Shown: positions 23,649 to 38,000 of the stretch, piece after piece
Layout of the letters: every line of letters begins with the position of its first letter
How positions within the stretch are numbered: position 1 is the first letter of the stretch
Assembly: GCF_030848805.1 (NCBI RefSeq)
Contig: NC_092362.1
Span: 21,118,084-21,182,083 of the forward strand
Direction: 5' to 3'
Source of the DNA: Temnothorax longispinosus
Taxonomy: Eukaryota > Arthropoda > Insecta > Hymenoptera > Formicidae
Length of the DNA: 64,000 nt
The notes under the pieces: model-generated
What the model saw: only the letters and a program-made list of their open reading frames with translations
The model's database searches: none
Told to the model about the DNA's origin: nothing
Translations under genes and position numbers: made by a program

Positions 23649-26600
23649 TTTGGATCATATTTCGTGGAGCATCGATCTATTATAGATAACCACTTGCAAC
23701 TTAATGATGCTTTATACTTTTCCACGAATTTTCCGACTAAAAATTAACATGTTAATTTACAATGTTTTTAATTAGTAAGAATATTTTATATTATTTCTTA
23801 ATGAATAGTCAAGATGTCATATAGCAAGTATTTTTCTGAAAAATTCATGGATTAATAAAAATGGAATCGCTAAGCTTAACTTATTTAATACAGACTGTTC
23901 ATACACAATCGGGCGATTTGGTCTTAAATAAGGGGTCTTAAATATGGACGCGCGTTTTCGTGTTGAAAACACCAAAGGTGCTCGCCGAGCATCCGATATC
24001 TATCTCGTATTCGCTCGCGCGAACTTGATTTATCGGGCTTCCGCGATAATCCAACGGCGGCCGATGCGTGAAAGAAACGGGGGTGGTAAGAATGGCGAGG
24101 AGACGAAAGAAGAGAACATCGTGGTGTCTCGCCCTTTCTTTCTGGGCCCGATTCCAAGAATCGACATAAATCCAGTCAGTTTATAATCTGCGTTGGAAGG
24201 CACACCGAAGATACGATCGGGTGGAGAACTTGCGGGTGAGGAGACTGCGAGAAGAAGAAGAAGAAGGAAGTGAAAGAGGAGGAGGAGGAGGAGGAAAAGG
24301 AGAAGTGGATGAACGTAGCAGGTGTTGGCGGATTTATGCGGTGATAGTGCAGCCGATGATTAGGTTCACCAATTTTTTATTCATGCTTTATTGGGCGAGA
24401 TCTAATCAGCGGCGCAAAATAAGAACTCGCGGATGGAAATAAATCAAATTCTTTTTCAACTGCTATATATAGTAAAAGTATCAAAATAAACGTGAATTAT
24501 CTTACATCCATATTTACTAGAGATATACGTTTTCACATTTTGATTCGTGATAGAATCTCTATTTTTATTTGTACCGCCATTATTTTCCGTTATTATTACA
24601 TGCTTACTTATTTGGTGTATCAACTTTGGCTGTTTGCGTTATCATAACTGTTCTCGCGAAGTCTCGAGCCACGAATTCTAGGGCGTGCGACTTGAACGTA
24701 CAGTATATTATCTATAGTCATTGCATTGAATGGATGAGGAGCGATGCTGAATTGTGGAAGGAGCACGGGATCGGGTGAAAGAAGAAAAGGGAACAGGGAG
24801 AAAGAGAAAGAGAGAGGGAATTGCTTTCTCGTAACCTCGTGAGAACTAGAGACAGCCGCGGCGCGCGGCCTCTCGTTGCCATTACCGCTGGTATTTCTAT
24901 CGAATTGTCAATGGCAGATGCTTCAAGTTTCGCGCATCACGATCTCATGGATGACATCAAGAATAACAATTAATTTAATCCATTGATTTAATATCCATAG
25001 CTATGATCCGTTTGAAAAGAAATTTATTGTTATAATATACATTTCTAAAAAATATATTACTGTATTTTTTTTTTAGAAACTACAATTACATAGCAGAGAT
25101 AATTATAGAATAAGAATAATTGTTACTTTTTGATTGAAATACACCTTTTTGATTGAAAACAATATTAATCTTTTACACATGAAAGAGACGAGAGGTGGTA
25201 TTGGAGCTAGTGTTACGATGTTTCAAGCAAATTAGTTACACGGCTGAACGTGCGGAAGAACATTCAGGGGCTGCGAGGGAAATCTCAGCAGAATCCGACA
25301 TGGCACTTTAGCGGAGATACATACACGACAATGATTGTCGACGTAGGTGGGCCCGAAAGTGGGGCGTGGATCGCTATCACCGCGTGTGCCTTCGACTCTG
25401 GCACACGCAAATCGTGATCTACGTGGAATATATAGCCGGGCGGCGCGGCGCGGCGCGGCGGATGCGGCGCGAATGCAAGGAGCGATGCACCCACAGCGGT
25501 AATCGCGGAGTTTCACATGAGATGAGCGCGAGCGCGGCGCACGAGGAATGAAATTTACTGCGTCGGTGACACGTGAGAAAGGATCGGGGCACGGCGCACT
25601 ATGCCGCTCGATCGCGAGGCCCCGTAGATGGGACATTCAACGGCGGCGGCGGCGGCGACGTTCGGGATAGTGGATACGTCGAGAGTGCCATCGGTGCGCA
25701 ACACACGTGATGGTGGCACGATGCATTACGTGGGAAAGTGGAAAAGGGATCCGATCGATGGATAGGTACTCCAATTATCGTGCTAGGAACACGAATTAAT
25801 TAGCGGCCGTTATCGATCTCCCGCGGGTCTCGCGGGTCAAACCACCTCGCTTTTTCCTCCTATCATGATTTCTTTCGTTCGGCGGATTCAGATTAACTGC
25901 AGGCAAGAATTGCCTCGCGGCTGCCGGAGAGAGTGCGCGAGTAAGCGAGCGAAAGGGAGAGAGAAAGAGAGAAAGTTTCCAGCGGGGCGGTGAACGCGCG
26001 CGGGCAGGTGTACGGGTCCATGGGACTCCATGGGAGCCTGGTGCCGACGGGGATCCCGGCGCAGGGAGCTGAGAAACCCGATGGACCACCTTGCGGTCAC
26101 TCCATGGGAAATGCATCCCCACGGATCCATTATGAAGATTCACGCTACTTCGAAATTCTCCGATACATTTCCTGAGATCTATGGATGTCTTTATACATAT
26201 ATCCTTCCGCTCTAAGATTTTCCAAAGAGAAGGGAGTAGAATCAAACTCACTTTATCAGCATCGCAAAATTATCTATTATTTATTTCTACTTCTTTCAAT
26301 TGATTTACAATTATATAGATCCCACTGAGAGATATGAGAAAAGAATTGTCAATGCAAGGCAACTTATGTAACTAATTTACTTAATATTCGGTTGTAAAAA
26401 ATACAATTTTGAGTTTTATTTATAAATCACATGTAAGAATCGGTGTCGTTATTATGTCATGTGAAAGCAACCCACTGATTTCCACGCCAATGTCGGTCGT
26501 CATATTACCTTGTTACGTTTTTGCGCGGCATATAATCACGTCCTGCCATAATATGCAGCGTGTATATTGTTATATTAAGACTTCGTAGGGCATCTAAGAG

Positions 26601-29600
26601 GAGAGGCTGCACCGTATTCAGCTCTGGATAGGTAATGCCTTCTTTAGCTGACTGATTACGAGTGTTATTAACCCTTTACGTAATGTTGCCTACCCTCATT
26701 TCCTCAAGGCTGTTCATTCCGTTTGAAAAAAATAGACTGCGAAATAATCTCATTATCGCGTACACGATTGCCTCTGATAGTTTATCTACTGCGGAATATA
26801 TACTTGTAATATAAATTGTACTGTAATACATTGCAGTAATTAAATAAATATATAATATTAAGAAATTCTAAGACTCTTTAGGACTACATAAACATAAAAG
26901 TTGATAAAAAATCAGAATATTAAAATGAATTCTAAATTTCTAGATTGATTTTTACTATACAGGTTCACAGCTATCTCTATCTCAGATACAAGTTATCTCA
27001 TATAAAAATCTGATAAGAATCTAATAATTTGCTTACGTAGCATTTACGGAAGATATTAAGTAGTTTCACCTATCCAAAAGTCAAATTCCAATAACCGAGC
27101 CTCAGACGTGAATGTTATTTATGTTACATCGAAATTCTTATTTAAAACAAGCTTCCGCATATATAAGAGGCCAAGCATACATTACGTCTCCGCTATTGAC
27201 AGCAAAATTTCGTTGTATCGCGAACATTTTTCCGAGACGCGGGCGGAACTTTACGAAACGTGGCGCAAATGGCGCAACTCATCGATTGATCCCCGAGCGT
27301 TACGTACAATAATGGTAACGAATAAGAAGCGGCTTATGACTGTCGAGGTACCGTAATTAGAAATTTCACGGCGCATAACGATCTATTCTGCTCGGGAAGA
27401 AACCGCGCGCTGCCTGTTCGATGTTACGACAACAACGAAATCGCTTTCGCACGACCCAGAGGAATAATCGGCGCTCACCTGTACGCGGGAAAGACCGCGG
27501 TACCCGCGGAGCATACATAGGTATACACGAAAGGTGAAATCCCGCGCGGGGAGGCTTGGCCCAGGTCGTGCGAGACCTGTTGCCGGGCCCAAGCTGCATC
27601 CGTCGGACCCCACAAGCCCTTTCATCCCTCTCCGAAGGTTGCAACCTGCACTTCCCACGGACGTCCGGTCCAAGCCGAAGGATATAAAGAGACGAGACTG
27701 AAAGCGGCATGTGCGACGTTCGCAATCGAGCGTGCAACGCTCGCACGTCACATTTCGAGAATCTCTTCTTATATTCTTCTTGTGTCCCCGCCGCGCCGCG
27801 CAGGATCGATCCTTACCTGAAAACACGTTCGTTCGCGCGCGCAGATGTTCCCCGAGAAATCCTATATAGAATTTTCCTCGCGAGTTGCTTTAGAATCGCT
27901 GAGTTAATATTGAATTATCTCCTTGTTGATAGATTGTTTCACTTTACCGCCGCCGCTTAATTTATTTTCCTTCGTAAAAGATTAGGAACGTGACTTGAAA
28001 GTGTGCTAATAAGAAATTATATCGTGTTCAAGGATAGCGATCCGAGATAGGCTATATATACCGGGCTTTCCATCCCCGTTACTATTTCTTAAGTTATTTG
28101 TAAGTAAATCGCATTTATAATCCTTCGAGACTCGGAATTATTTCACACAGACACATTACTATAATCTTATTAATTCTTAAATTCACGTACTCATATATGC
28201 GCGATCGAGAAATTCGATTCGGGTCATCGGCTGACCGATTTCCCGCTGTTTACATCGCCGTCCGCGCCGCTTACTTTCTTCAAGGATGATCGAGGCACGT
28301 TCGTGACACGATAATGCTATCATTGTGTGGAGGCTCGTTGAGGATGACACGAGGAGACACGGGAACGCGCCGCGTCTCTTCAGGCCCGGGCTAGTAAAAT
28401 CTGAATACGCGGAGGCTGCCTCGCTTGATATGGCTTGACACGAAGACAATCGCCGATGATTGCCGTTAAGGAATATAATAGGACTGCCTGTGTGAACCCC
28501 ACCGTTCTCGAGATCTCCATCTCCATCGGTCAGCACAGCCTTCCTGGTGTGACCTCCGCCTACCGCGTTGCGATAGGAACGCGCAATTTCATTCTAATCG
28601 ATCGTACGCCTAACGCCTATCCACCGCTTCTACGCGATGTTGATTTAACCACGTGCCGCGCCGGCAAGAGAATGAGCGAATCGTAAAAATACTTTTCCCA
28701 TCGTTCACACACTGTGAGACTTTTTAAGGTTCCCTCCGGCTTGTGTGTTTTGACGGTTACGTAATTTATCTGCGATTAATCTTAATATCATCGAAAGCTT
28801 AAACGGAAAATTATTGAACTGTACGACGTGACGATAATGATACTAGAAAATATTTCAGATATTTTACAATTATACGTGAATAGCTAGGGTTTTAATTGTT
28901 CGATATTCATTTAAGAAATGTTATCATCTAATACACATCATCTAATAACATGAAAGATTTTAAGTAACTTAGCACGTAGCATACATTGCCGACTAAACAC
29001 TCCTAAGTTAACGTGGCGCAAAGGTCATCGACCTGTATCCCTCGTGCACACGGGGATAATATCCACCGCATTCTCATTGGGCACTTTTTATCCAGCTTCC
29101 GGCTCGGGGGTCCCCCGTGTACACGGGGCACCGGAAGCGTTTAGGCCTCGTCACGCTTGTTTTAATTACGCGAACAGGCCTCGGTCGGTCCTTCTTTCTT
29201 GTCTGCGCGTATACACGCACACACGCATGCAGCTCACGTCGGCCGTGAGCCGACAGTCGGTTCGACACCTGGCACCCTACAGAAGGGAATTAATTTTTCG
29301 GATTAGCTTATCGCGCACGACCTGCTAGCGACTTCGCGGGAGAACGGGGTTAAGACCGGCTGAGCGGCTTTGGGTTAATGAGGTTCTCCGGAAGGTGACG
29401 AAGCTACACACGCCGCCGCGCCGTACCTTCTCGCAGTCCGGTTATTATTCCACGTAACGCGCGTGTGCTAATTGAAGAACCGCGCCCCAGGGAAGCTTCG
29501 AGCGCCCGATAATATCGCGCCAATGCGCGATTGACACGAATCGCGATCGTTGCTGCGGTAGAAAGTAGCGAATACTCAAGTGTGTCGAGAAGCACTCTCG

Positions 29601-32292
29601 ATCAGCGGATCAGTTGGCTTGTTTGTACATATAATCTTGGAACGCGAACCTCATTGGAAAATGGATATTTTCTGCGTCGAGAGAGAGAGCAGCGCGGAAT
29701 AAAGTATTTTGATATTTCGTCGGAAGAATTTATTTCGTGCGCGCTGCTCCTATTTGCTTCATCGCACGAAATTCCATCGCGACTCTTAACAAGCTATCCG
29801 ACTTTGATGATAGCAATCGGATGTGTTACACAGCATGCGATTGGCTACAGTTTACGCTCTTCGCGATGGTGTTTAGGAGCTACGAATCGGTTCGCGTAAA
29901 CGACCAGCAGCCTCCGCGGGGTGGCTCGCGCGCGGCCTCTTTGTCATACGGTCGCGGATCTTCGCGTGCGCATTAACGTGGACATTACAATTAGCATTTT
30001 TTCCCGGCGCTTGTACATCTCGTGCTTTATCGGCTGAATAAACAGCTATAGAATATTGGCCACTAAAATTTCGCTTAATTATACCCGGAACGAGCTCCAG
30101 CAGAAGCGGAGGGTCGTCATCTGTCAACCGCCGGAGAAGAGAGAAGGAAGAGGGAGATAGGACGAGCAGTGGTAGCGTAGCGAGTCACCCAAGAGTAGGG
30201 TGGCAACGACGACGGCATAAGATCCTCGGGCCAAGACAGTATTTTCGGATTAATCGGTCGTTTATGTGCCGCCGGTACGAAACCGCGACTGCGTATAATC
30301 TACCTTACGACGCGCATTACCGGTAAATCTCGCGCTATGGCCGTAAACGGCGATGGCACTTTGATTGCTGGAATCCTGGAGATTAACCTGTTCCGCCAGC
30401 GAACGCGCGCTCCGGCACCCAGCCTCCACCTGCGTCCGATCACGCACGCCTGTGTATATGCGTGTCCGTGCGAGCGTAAAGGCAGCGTGATCGACGATTG
30501 CCGCGGGCGAGGATTCACAATCGACGTGATCCTTGGGAGCTTTCGCGGATCTTTCGAGCACGTAGACATTTAACGTTATTTTCGCGATACTAACCGATAC
30601 AAGGATTTATTAAACCGTTGCGCAAAATTGCGAGCAAAATTGTAAGATTAAAATTTGTTAAGTCCCGAAATCACATAAATGCCAATTTTTGTGGGACTAA
30701 TTGTAAGTATTTATAGCGATCTCGACAGAATTGCCTTCGAAATACTAATGTTTTTTTGTTTCACGGTAATTTACTCGCACGATGCGGTGCACCGTGTTTC
30801 GCGCTTGAATCTTACATGTCTTTCATCAGAAAGATACGAAGCGATAGCACGAGAACAACATAGAGAGAATTTTCACGAGATCCACCCGCAAACCGGCTTC
30901 GTTGGTTTACCACAAAAGCGAAGCGAAAATCGGTGAAAGAAACGGTTTAGTCGAGTGAGTGGATTATTGCGGGCGAATCAATCCAAGCGTAATTAATATG
31001 GCCCTAGGAGCGCGCATCTTCCGTCGCTTTTCTTTCTTGTTCTATCGTTCCTTAAAACGTCTTGAGCTTTCCCTCGCGATACTATCCGTTTCAGGTTGCA
31101 TTGTCTTCGTTCGGGCTGCGCTGTCTATTTGCACGCGGGTCCTTTGAGGAAACCGCCGCCACTTTTTCATAGCCACCGCTGTGTTAAACTAAGCGAGAGA
31201 GGCATCCTTACCGCAAGGAGGAAGCTTGGGTTCCCGTAGTCGCGATATACACGGCGCGGTACACCAGATACGCCCGGATTCCCTCTGTTTTCAGGTCGGC
31301 GTACGGAGGTCAGCGCGCGCGCTTTGTACCAAGTGTGGGTTAAGTTACTCGAGCACCAAACTCTCCGTGAGCGAGGCTTTTGTACCTTTTCAAGCTAAAA
31401 GCGCGCCATGGTCGCTGATGCGCTCCTCCGGCCGGGATCGGGTGAACCTTTGAGACGCGCAATCATGAGTAGTCGATGCGTTGGAAAGTTTGCGGTATGC
31501 CAGTAGGAGGTACTTTCACGAGCGCGACCCGCGGAATGTTGACATCTTTTGTACATCCCATCCGTGGCACTGAGAAATCCGATATCATTAGATCCGAACA
31601 TACATATATAGGTCAAATTATATAGCCATAATTTACGGTACTTTCCGATCTTTGTGTGGTGTCGCACAATGGTGTAAGAGAAATATCGCTTAAAAATAAC
31701 TCTTTCGAATTTTCTTGTCTCCTGCGTCGCGCGCGAGGACGCGCGCGGCCAGGGGCTAAACACAAAAATGATCCCACGGTCCTTTGAAACGGCAGCATCC
31801 TTTATTACGAGACGTTTGATTCAGTATCACGCCTCACTCGTACGAATCTCCACGGTCCTTTTCACAGGACACAAGACGTTTTAACATATGAAAAAGTCTC
31901 CCGTAGGATGAATGGCGCTGCGCCGCTTTTGTCGGAATTGCTTCTTTTTCTTTTTTCTCTTCCTCTTCTTCCTTCTCTTCTTCTCCGCGAGCAGACGACA
32001 GGTTCGCGCTATCACGTGGGTGAGGTCACGCCCGGATACACGTCGGCATATATGAATGTTTATTACTGTTCTACCTGTGATCCTTCGATGCTGTCTCAAA
32101 AGCTTCCTTTACTTTGTTTCAGCATATCGTAAGCGATAGTTATGTCGTTATACATTACTTAACGCAATAAGTATAATGTATGTAATAACAAGAGAATACT
32201 ATTAGCTTAAAATTTTACTTTTGAACGAATTTATACAAAGCTGATATATGTAGTTGTTAATTTAATACCTAAAAAAAACCCTTTATTTTTTA
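23649..32292. other. non-coding stretch, no gene seen
   Basis: AT-rich at 23690-23930, 24960-25190, 26230-26480 and 26760-27100. CpG-rich at 25230-26110, 27370-27830 and 29080-30560. A GA/GAG-rich tract lies at 24240-24310. A GC-rich hairpin occurs at 27554-27594 (GCTTGGCCC with GGGCCCAAGC, inner AGGTC with GACCT). Frames longer than 100 codons here overlap on both strands and carry no known domain. Confidence 0.45.
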
Positions 32293-32293
32293 A

Positions 32294-32335
<42 letters not shown>
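32293..32335. repeat. (TA)n(TG)n microsatellite
   Basis: TATATATATA is followed by about 15 TG units. It explains the His-Thr run in a minus-strand frame. Confidence 0.97.
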
Positions 32336-32338
<3 letters not shown>

Positions 32339-34526
32339 GTGATAAAGAACAAGGAATAAGTAATTAAAATTTTTATTCGTGTAAATGAGAATAACTTGTT
32401 GACGCTCATTATGCAGAACTCGGCAGCGCTATTCAGGTGCAAAAATAATTCGGTTATACGAGAGTGTCTTTGTCCTGCAAGGAGGAGCCCCATTATCCGC
32501 GAACAAAGTTTTGTTCGTTGCTCGTAAATTTGCTTAACGCTGCCGTACCACCGGCGGCGGCTGTAACATGCGAATAAAGTCGTCATCGCGTCTCAACGTC
32601 CACTAATCCTTCCCCATTTACTCAGGGGACATCGAGTGTGCAAGGATCGACTCCGACAGCCCGCCACGACCGAGACGTTCGTTGCGAAAAAGCCGATGCC
32701 GGTTCCTTTTTCGAGGCCTCGCCACTTGACTCGCGCACAATGCGTCGACCGTCCCTTCCCCCTCGTTTGTGCCCTTTCATCCATCGTCGATCCACGAGCT
32801 CCGCAACCCCTAATGCGGGTTCATTATTTTCGTGTTCGGGACGCGAGCGTGTAGATCGCGATCAGAGCTCGAGGATTCTGGGGTGGTCGCGCGGGGTGGT
32901 ATTTTTCTGCACGGCAGATCAAAGGGAGAGAACGGGAAACGGGAACACCGTTGGACAAGTGGCTCGCGAGCCACTACCACCAAGAAACGGAACGTCAACG
33001 GCCATCTAATTGGTAGTCTGGGATGCATCTTGATATCGCTTCAGCGCAGGATTCAATCATGTGGCAAAATTTGAAAATAGAAGTGCGGAATAGTTATTTT
33101 ATAATAGCGATATAAAAACTGTATCAAAAGCAATATTTATATCTATTAATAAGTGTTATGCCTTTTTTGAAATACTATATAATCATGACTGAAAAAAAAC
33201 AAGATGGTATCAAGAATAGAAATAGTAAAATAGAAAGACATTTTTTCTAGACACGTGACATTAAAAATATATCGGCTCTGATATTCTTGAAATGTTTTAA
33301 CGTTAGGCAAGTGATAAACAAGATAACGGAACCGGACGGGCGTCTCAGATGTGTATATTTTAATTTTAATCGGGCATATTTATGCGGAGTAACGACATGA
33401 GGGACAAGTCGCGCAACAATACCGTAATTCGATAGTCCAGATTAAGCCACAAAGATTTAGAAGCAAAGCGCACAAAGCGACAAATGTGTCACGACAAAAA
33501 AAGTCCGCGCGCCCCTCGGTCGCGAAGCGAGAAACTACCCCTGGCGTGCATAATGTCGTTCCAGATCGTACGGAGAGACACGATAACATCTCAACGGTCG
33601 CGAGCGTCGATTCCCTTCGCCTCCTCGCTCTTGGTGGCCGGCAGAAAAGAGCCGGCGGTAGTAAAAAGCCGCACCAACAATAGTCAAGTGTCGTGATTTG
33701 TGCCCGGCTGCGGAGAAGTATATGCCACCATCCAGTCTTAATTAACCCACGTTCCCACGTGACTTCTTACCCCCGGGTCCAGGGGGGTTCCTTCGCCGTG
33801 TAACGTACTTTTCTACGCTCCGTTACACATTGTCAAAGAGCCTCGATTCCTGTCCCCGGATGAACATAACCGAATCACTTGCTACCCCGTCACCTGCTCT
33901 CCAACGTCTTCCGAGGGGAATATTGATCGTCATTAAATTGAAAACGGTAACAAGTTCGAAACAACGCTGAAATGTCGAACGATCGCACTCTTTTCAAATT
34001 TGTTTCCAATTAGCGCGATTTATTTCTTAGATTTCAACGATCACGCGGACGTGTTAGCGTTCGTTTAATTCAATTTTTTCGTTTTGCGCACGCAGGTGCC
34101 GATTATTAGTAATAATGTCCAGCCTAACGCAATATCCTGAGCGTTGTCTGTTCATTATTCTGACGAGCCGTGCTCTCGCGCGTACACTTTAATGGCTCAA
34201 TATACCACTGTGCGTGGCCTCGGTCGTACATCACAGCTCAACGTAGCGCGCGAAATTATGTTCTCCTCACGTAACGCCGATATTGTTTCCGCGAATGGTG
34301 AGAAATGCCCCGATGGCGTTGTAACGCCCCATGGCCCGGCGGGGTTAACTGTTCATCGCAGCCTAGGAATAATGGTGACTATTAGCTAAGTACCGCCTCG
34401 TGCCAAAGGAACGAGCTCGGCGATCGTTCGGCTTCTCTTAAGCATTCTCTCGGCTTCTCCTCGCATTTATAATACCAAATAAAGAGATGGAGATGTATAG
34501 CTACTCACCTAGCCGATGATGCTCAA
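32336..34526. other. non-coding stretch, no gene seen
   Basis: Mixed composition with CpG-rich parts at 32580-33010 and 33480-33700. Overlapping frames at 32638-33074 occupy all phases on both strands, the pattern of stop-poor GC-rich DNA, not of a gene. Confidence 0.45.
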
Positions 34527-34590
34527 GTTATTGCATATTGCAATAACTAGTAGCAATAACTAGCAATAAATAGTATTGCATATTGTATGC
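34527..34590. repeat. palindrome and short AGCAATAACT-type minisatellite
   Basis: GTTATTGCA and TGCAATAAC form a perfect 9-bp inverted repeat around TAT (34527-34547). AGCAATAACTAG/AGCAATAAATAG units and a second TTGCATATTG follow. Confidence 0.75.
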
Positions 34591-34994
34591 AGAAGCGTAA
34601 GTAATAATAAAAAATTTTAATAAGAAATTTTTACCGCAAAAAGAGTGTGTAATGCTGATTATAATCATTTATTCTATAAATAATCTATTAAAAAAAGAGA
34701 GATACAAGAGATAATTTATTTTATATTTCTGTACTGTATATTGATATTGACGCTTCAAACCACTAATTACCATATTTCAAAACTCGTAATTGACTTTTAC
34801 ATTTTACCGATAACATCCGCATCATGTTCTCCACCATCGCCAATTACAGCGAGCTCAATTTTTGCGTAAGCCACCCTTACTCCAATGATGCGCCGCATTC
34901 AGTCACGTATTTTCAGGTAGAACCGACACGCACGTCATGAGGATTAATGACGACGAGGGAACGGAACAATCAGTCGGCGGACGACTTTTAAAAG

Positions 34995-35037
34995 CGGCGG
35001 CGGCGGCGGCGGCAGCGGAGGCGGCAGCGGCGGCGGG
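34995..35037. repeat. (GGC)n trinucleotide tract
   Basis: Interrupted GCGGCG/GCAGCG repeats. It could encode Ala, Gly or Arg runs, but no convincing frame with splice sites surrounds it. Confidence 0.9.
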
Positions 35038-38000
35038 AAGTGTTCCTTCGTGATTCTCGTTAAGTCCTCCCCGTCGCTTAATCCGCGTAACGGTGCGCCG
35101 TGCCGGCGAACGTCGTTACGTCAGAGATTTCGTAGATGCCTGGCGCCGAAGTAACTAGCTCGCAAGCTAATATCTCGCAATGCGGCAGGTAATGCGCGGG
35201 CGATATATTTCCCCGGGTACGCGCGCAGAACGTACGCGAGACGGGGGACAGGGGTATCCCCGGGTAGGCGATACGCGCGGTAGGAAAATGCGTTTCCGGG
35301 CAGGTACGGGACTTATGACCCCAGGCAGATGAGGTGCTGTCCCGGCCTGTAATCTTTGCCTAACAGGGGCCACCGAGTCACCAGCAATCCTGACTCGGTT
35401 TCGAGCCGACTTAGCTAGCAGCAGCCCTCTTCACCGTTGTAGCGTGCCCCGGCGTGCTCTCTCGCGGAATCGGGATAATGGAAACCCCGTGTTAGCACGT
35501 TCGATTCCGCGGACTCCCAGCTAGTTTCGACCCCATGGGAAGCCGGCCTGGAAATCGGTAGCCGCGCGCGTGTTTGTCCTTCGCCAAACGCCCGTCGCGC
35601 GGAATTTCCAATTGTAATTTCATATGAGAGTGCGCGATTTGCGTTTCGCAATTTTAATCTTTAATAAAGTTTGCTTACGAGTTTGCGCATCGGAAACCTC
35701 TTCTGCGCTCTGACTTTATACGTTTACGACTTTAAGTTCCCGCATGAATGATTGAAATTCTACTGTTTATCACAGTACCGATAGAATTAAGTGATCTACT
35801 CTGTATTTATTTTTACAAAATGCTTAAACAAGGATATTTCTGATTCACATCGTCAAATTTAGTGGTAGAAAACTTTCGACCGACCTCATTGTTGCTTTCG
35901 TTAAGAAGGCTGGCGGTGGCAATGGTGTATCCATCGTGATTCGTTCGATCTCGAAGAACAATTACAGGAGGCAGTAGTCGTTAGCCTATGCCCCCGCGTT
36001 AGTATGCGCTCCGTCACACCTGACTGGCCGCGTAGCGTACGCGGGCCTTCGCCTTCGCCGCCGACAGCGACTCGAGGTAACGGCCGGCTACGGTACGAAA
36101 TATCCTCTTACTTACCCCACCGAGCTTGTTTCGCAACGTCTGCTGGATTAATAGGAAAGAAAGATGTCGAATTCCGCCGTCTCTCGGATCGCTCTCCGAT
36201 CGATGACATGCCAATCTAGGCCTTTTCACCGCGCCCCTCCTTCCCCCCGCGCCCACGTGAGGATCCACGATCGGCGGCCGATGTGTATTATAGGTCGAGT
36301 CACTCTCACTGCCAATCTCTTCTTTGGCCGGCGATAAAATTCTGCGACTTTCTAGAGCACGGCGCGCGTAAACCCGATTACATCACCCACACTCCGTTCT
36401 CGCCGACTCTTCGTCGTCACTCGAAATATCATTCGAGGAACGTCAATAATTTCCAGACAGCTCTCGATATCTCTAGTGAAATAAAAATAGTACGATCTGG
36501 CAGACACACAATAGAAGTCTTAGGTGTAACAATGGGGAGCTGTTTATAACTGTATATTGCTAAGCATATAAAATTTTCGTCGTTACGTTTCGATCATCTC
36601 GCGCGAGATGATAAAAAATCGGTACGCCTGTACTGTCGGTCGAACGATCTCCACTCGCACCGTAAGATTCTTCACCTTATTATTCTCCGACACCTCCCTA
36701 TCGCTCGTTTGTTTAAGATCGCTCGATCGCCGATAGCGGCGCAGAGGCCGGTTATTGATGACCCGAGGAGTCCAGGACAGCTCGCGTGCGAGCCGTGCTG
36801 GTTTTGGCTTAGGTTACCGGCGATTTGTATGACATTCGATCTCTCGCCCACGCGCGTGGTGCCTCGTACCCTGCACTCGCTCGATCTGCGCGCTTCCCCA
36901 AGTCCTTCCGCTCACCCCCGCCGATCACGATTACGACTCGTCCTGCCGCTGGCACGCTTTCAAGACTCGCTCGACGGCTCTATTTATTTCTATAATCTAC
37001 CTTATTTATTCAGTTACCCGATGAGACACGTTATCAGCTTTCGAACGCTTATGTAAGGTATACAAAGTGGCCAATTATTACACATTTAAAGAAAGAACAA
37101 TTTTACACTTTTCACTACGTCTGTGCATCAATTTTTTATTTAGCTTTTTTTGAAATGCGTAAAGGAATCTATATCTCAAAGAGCAATTAATTAATTTGAC
37201 ACGACGAGGGTCAAACGGAATAACGGGAACTTAAAAAGAGTTTAGAAATACGCGGTCGCGGTCGCAGGATCCGAACGAAACGGACCGGAGAGAGCGACGG
37301 GGCCCAGCTAGAAGGGCCCGAGGCAGCAGGGCTCGAAAGGTCCCGCGCGTTCGTGCGCAGGGAGACGAGAAGAATGAACGTAGCTTGTTCCCGGTTCCCA
37401 GGCAATTCTATGAATACGAAATACGAGGTCGGTCGGTCGGTCGAACCGCCGCGGTGCACGCTGCCCGCTTCGCTCAATCATCGCAGACACGCCCGCCATA
37501 TTGGCTTTTGCATAAGGCCGCCCGCGAGCTCCGTATCTCTCTTTTCCTCGCGATGATGCCGGGTCGTGTTAAAGCGGACGTGTACGGCCGCACACACGCG
37601 CTCGTACTCGCGCGTGCGACACGCAAAGCCCGTCTTTTGCCTCCGCGAGAAATCACAGACCGCGCCGCTATATACCCACCCCCGTAATTATTTTACCGCT
37701 AAACGACAGTGTTACAACGCGAGTGCTGTCGTTAATTCGTTAAAATATTCAATGCTTGCTTGCGCCGAGCGATCGATATTATCAGCAACTCGGTAATAAA
37801 GGAGTAATACCACTGATTGGCCTATTTTTGCGGCCGACAACCGCGCGAGAGTTTCACCTTTCCTTTTTCTTGATGCCGTCGCTTCGTAAACGCATTGAAA
37901 TAGAAAATATCAAATTAGTAAAAGGAGGTGATATCTGTAATTTAGCAAAGATACAAATGGGATTCGTGTATATTTCCATGTTTATTTTGATAAATTTCCG

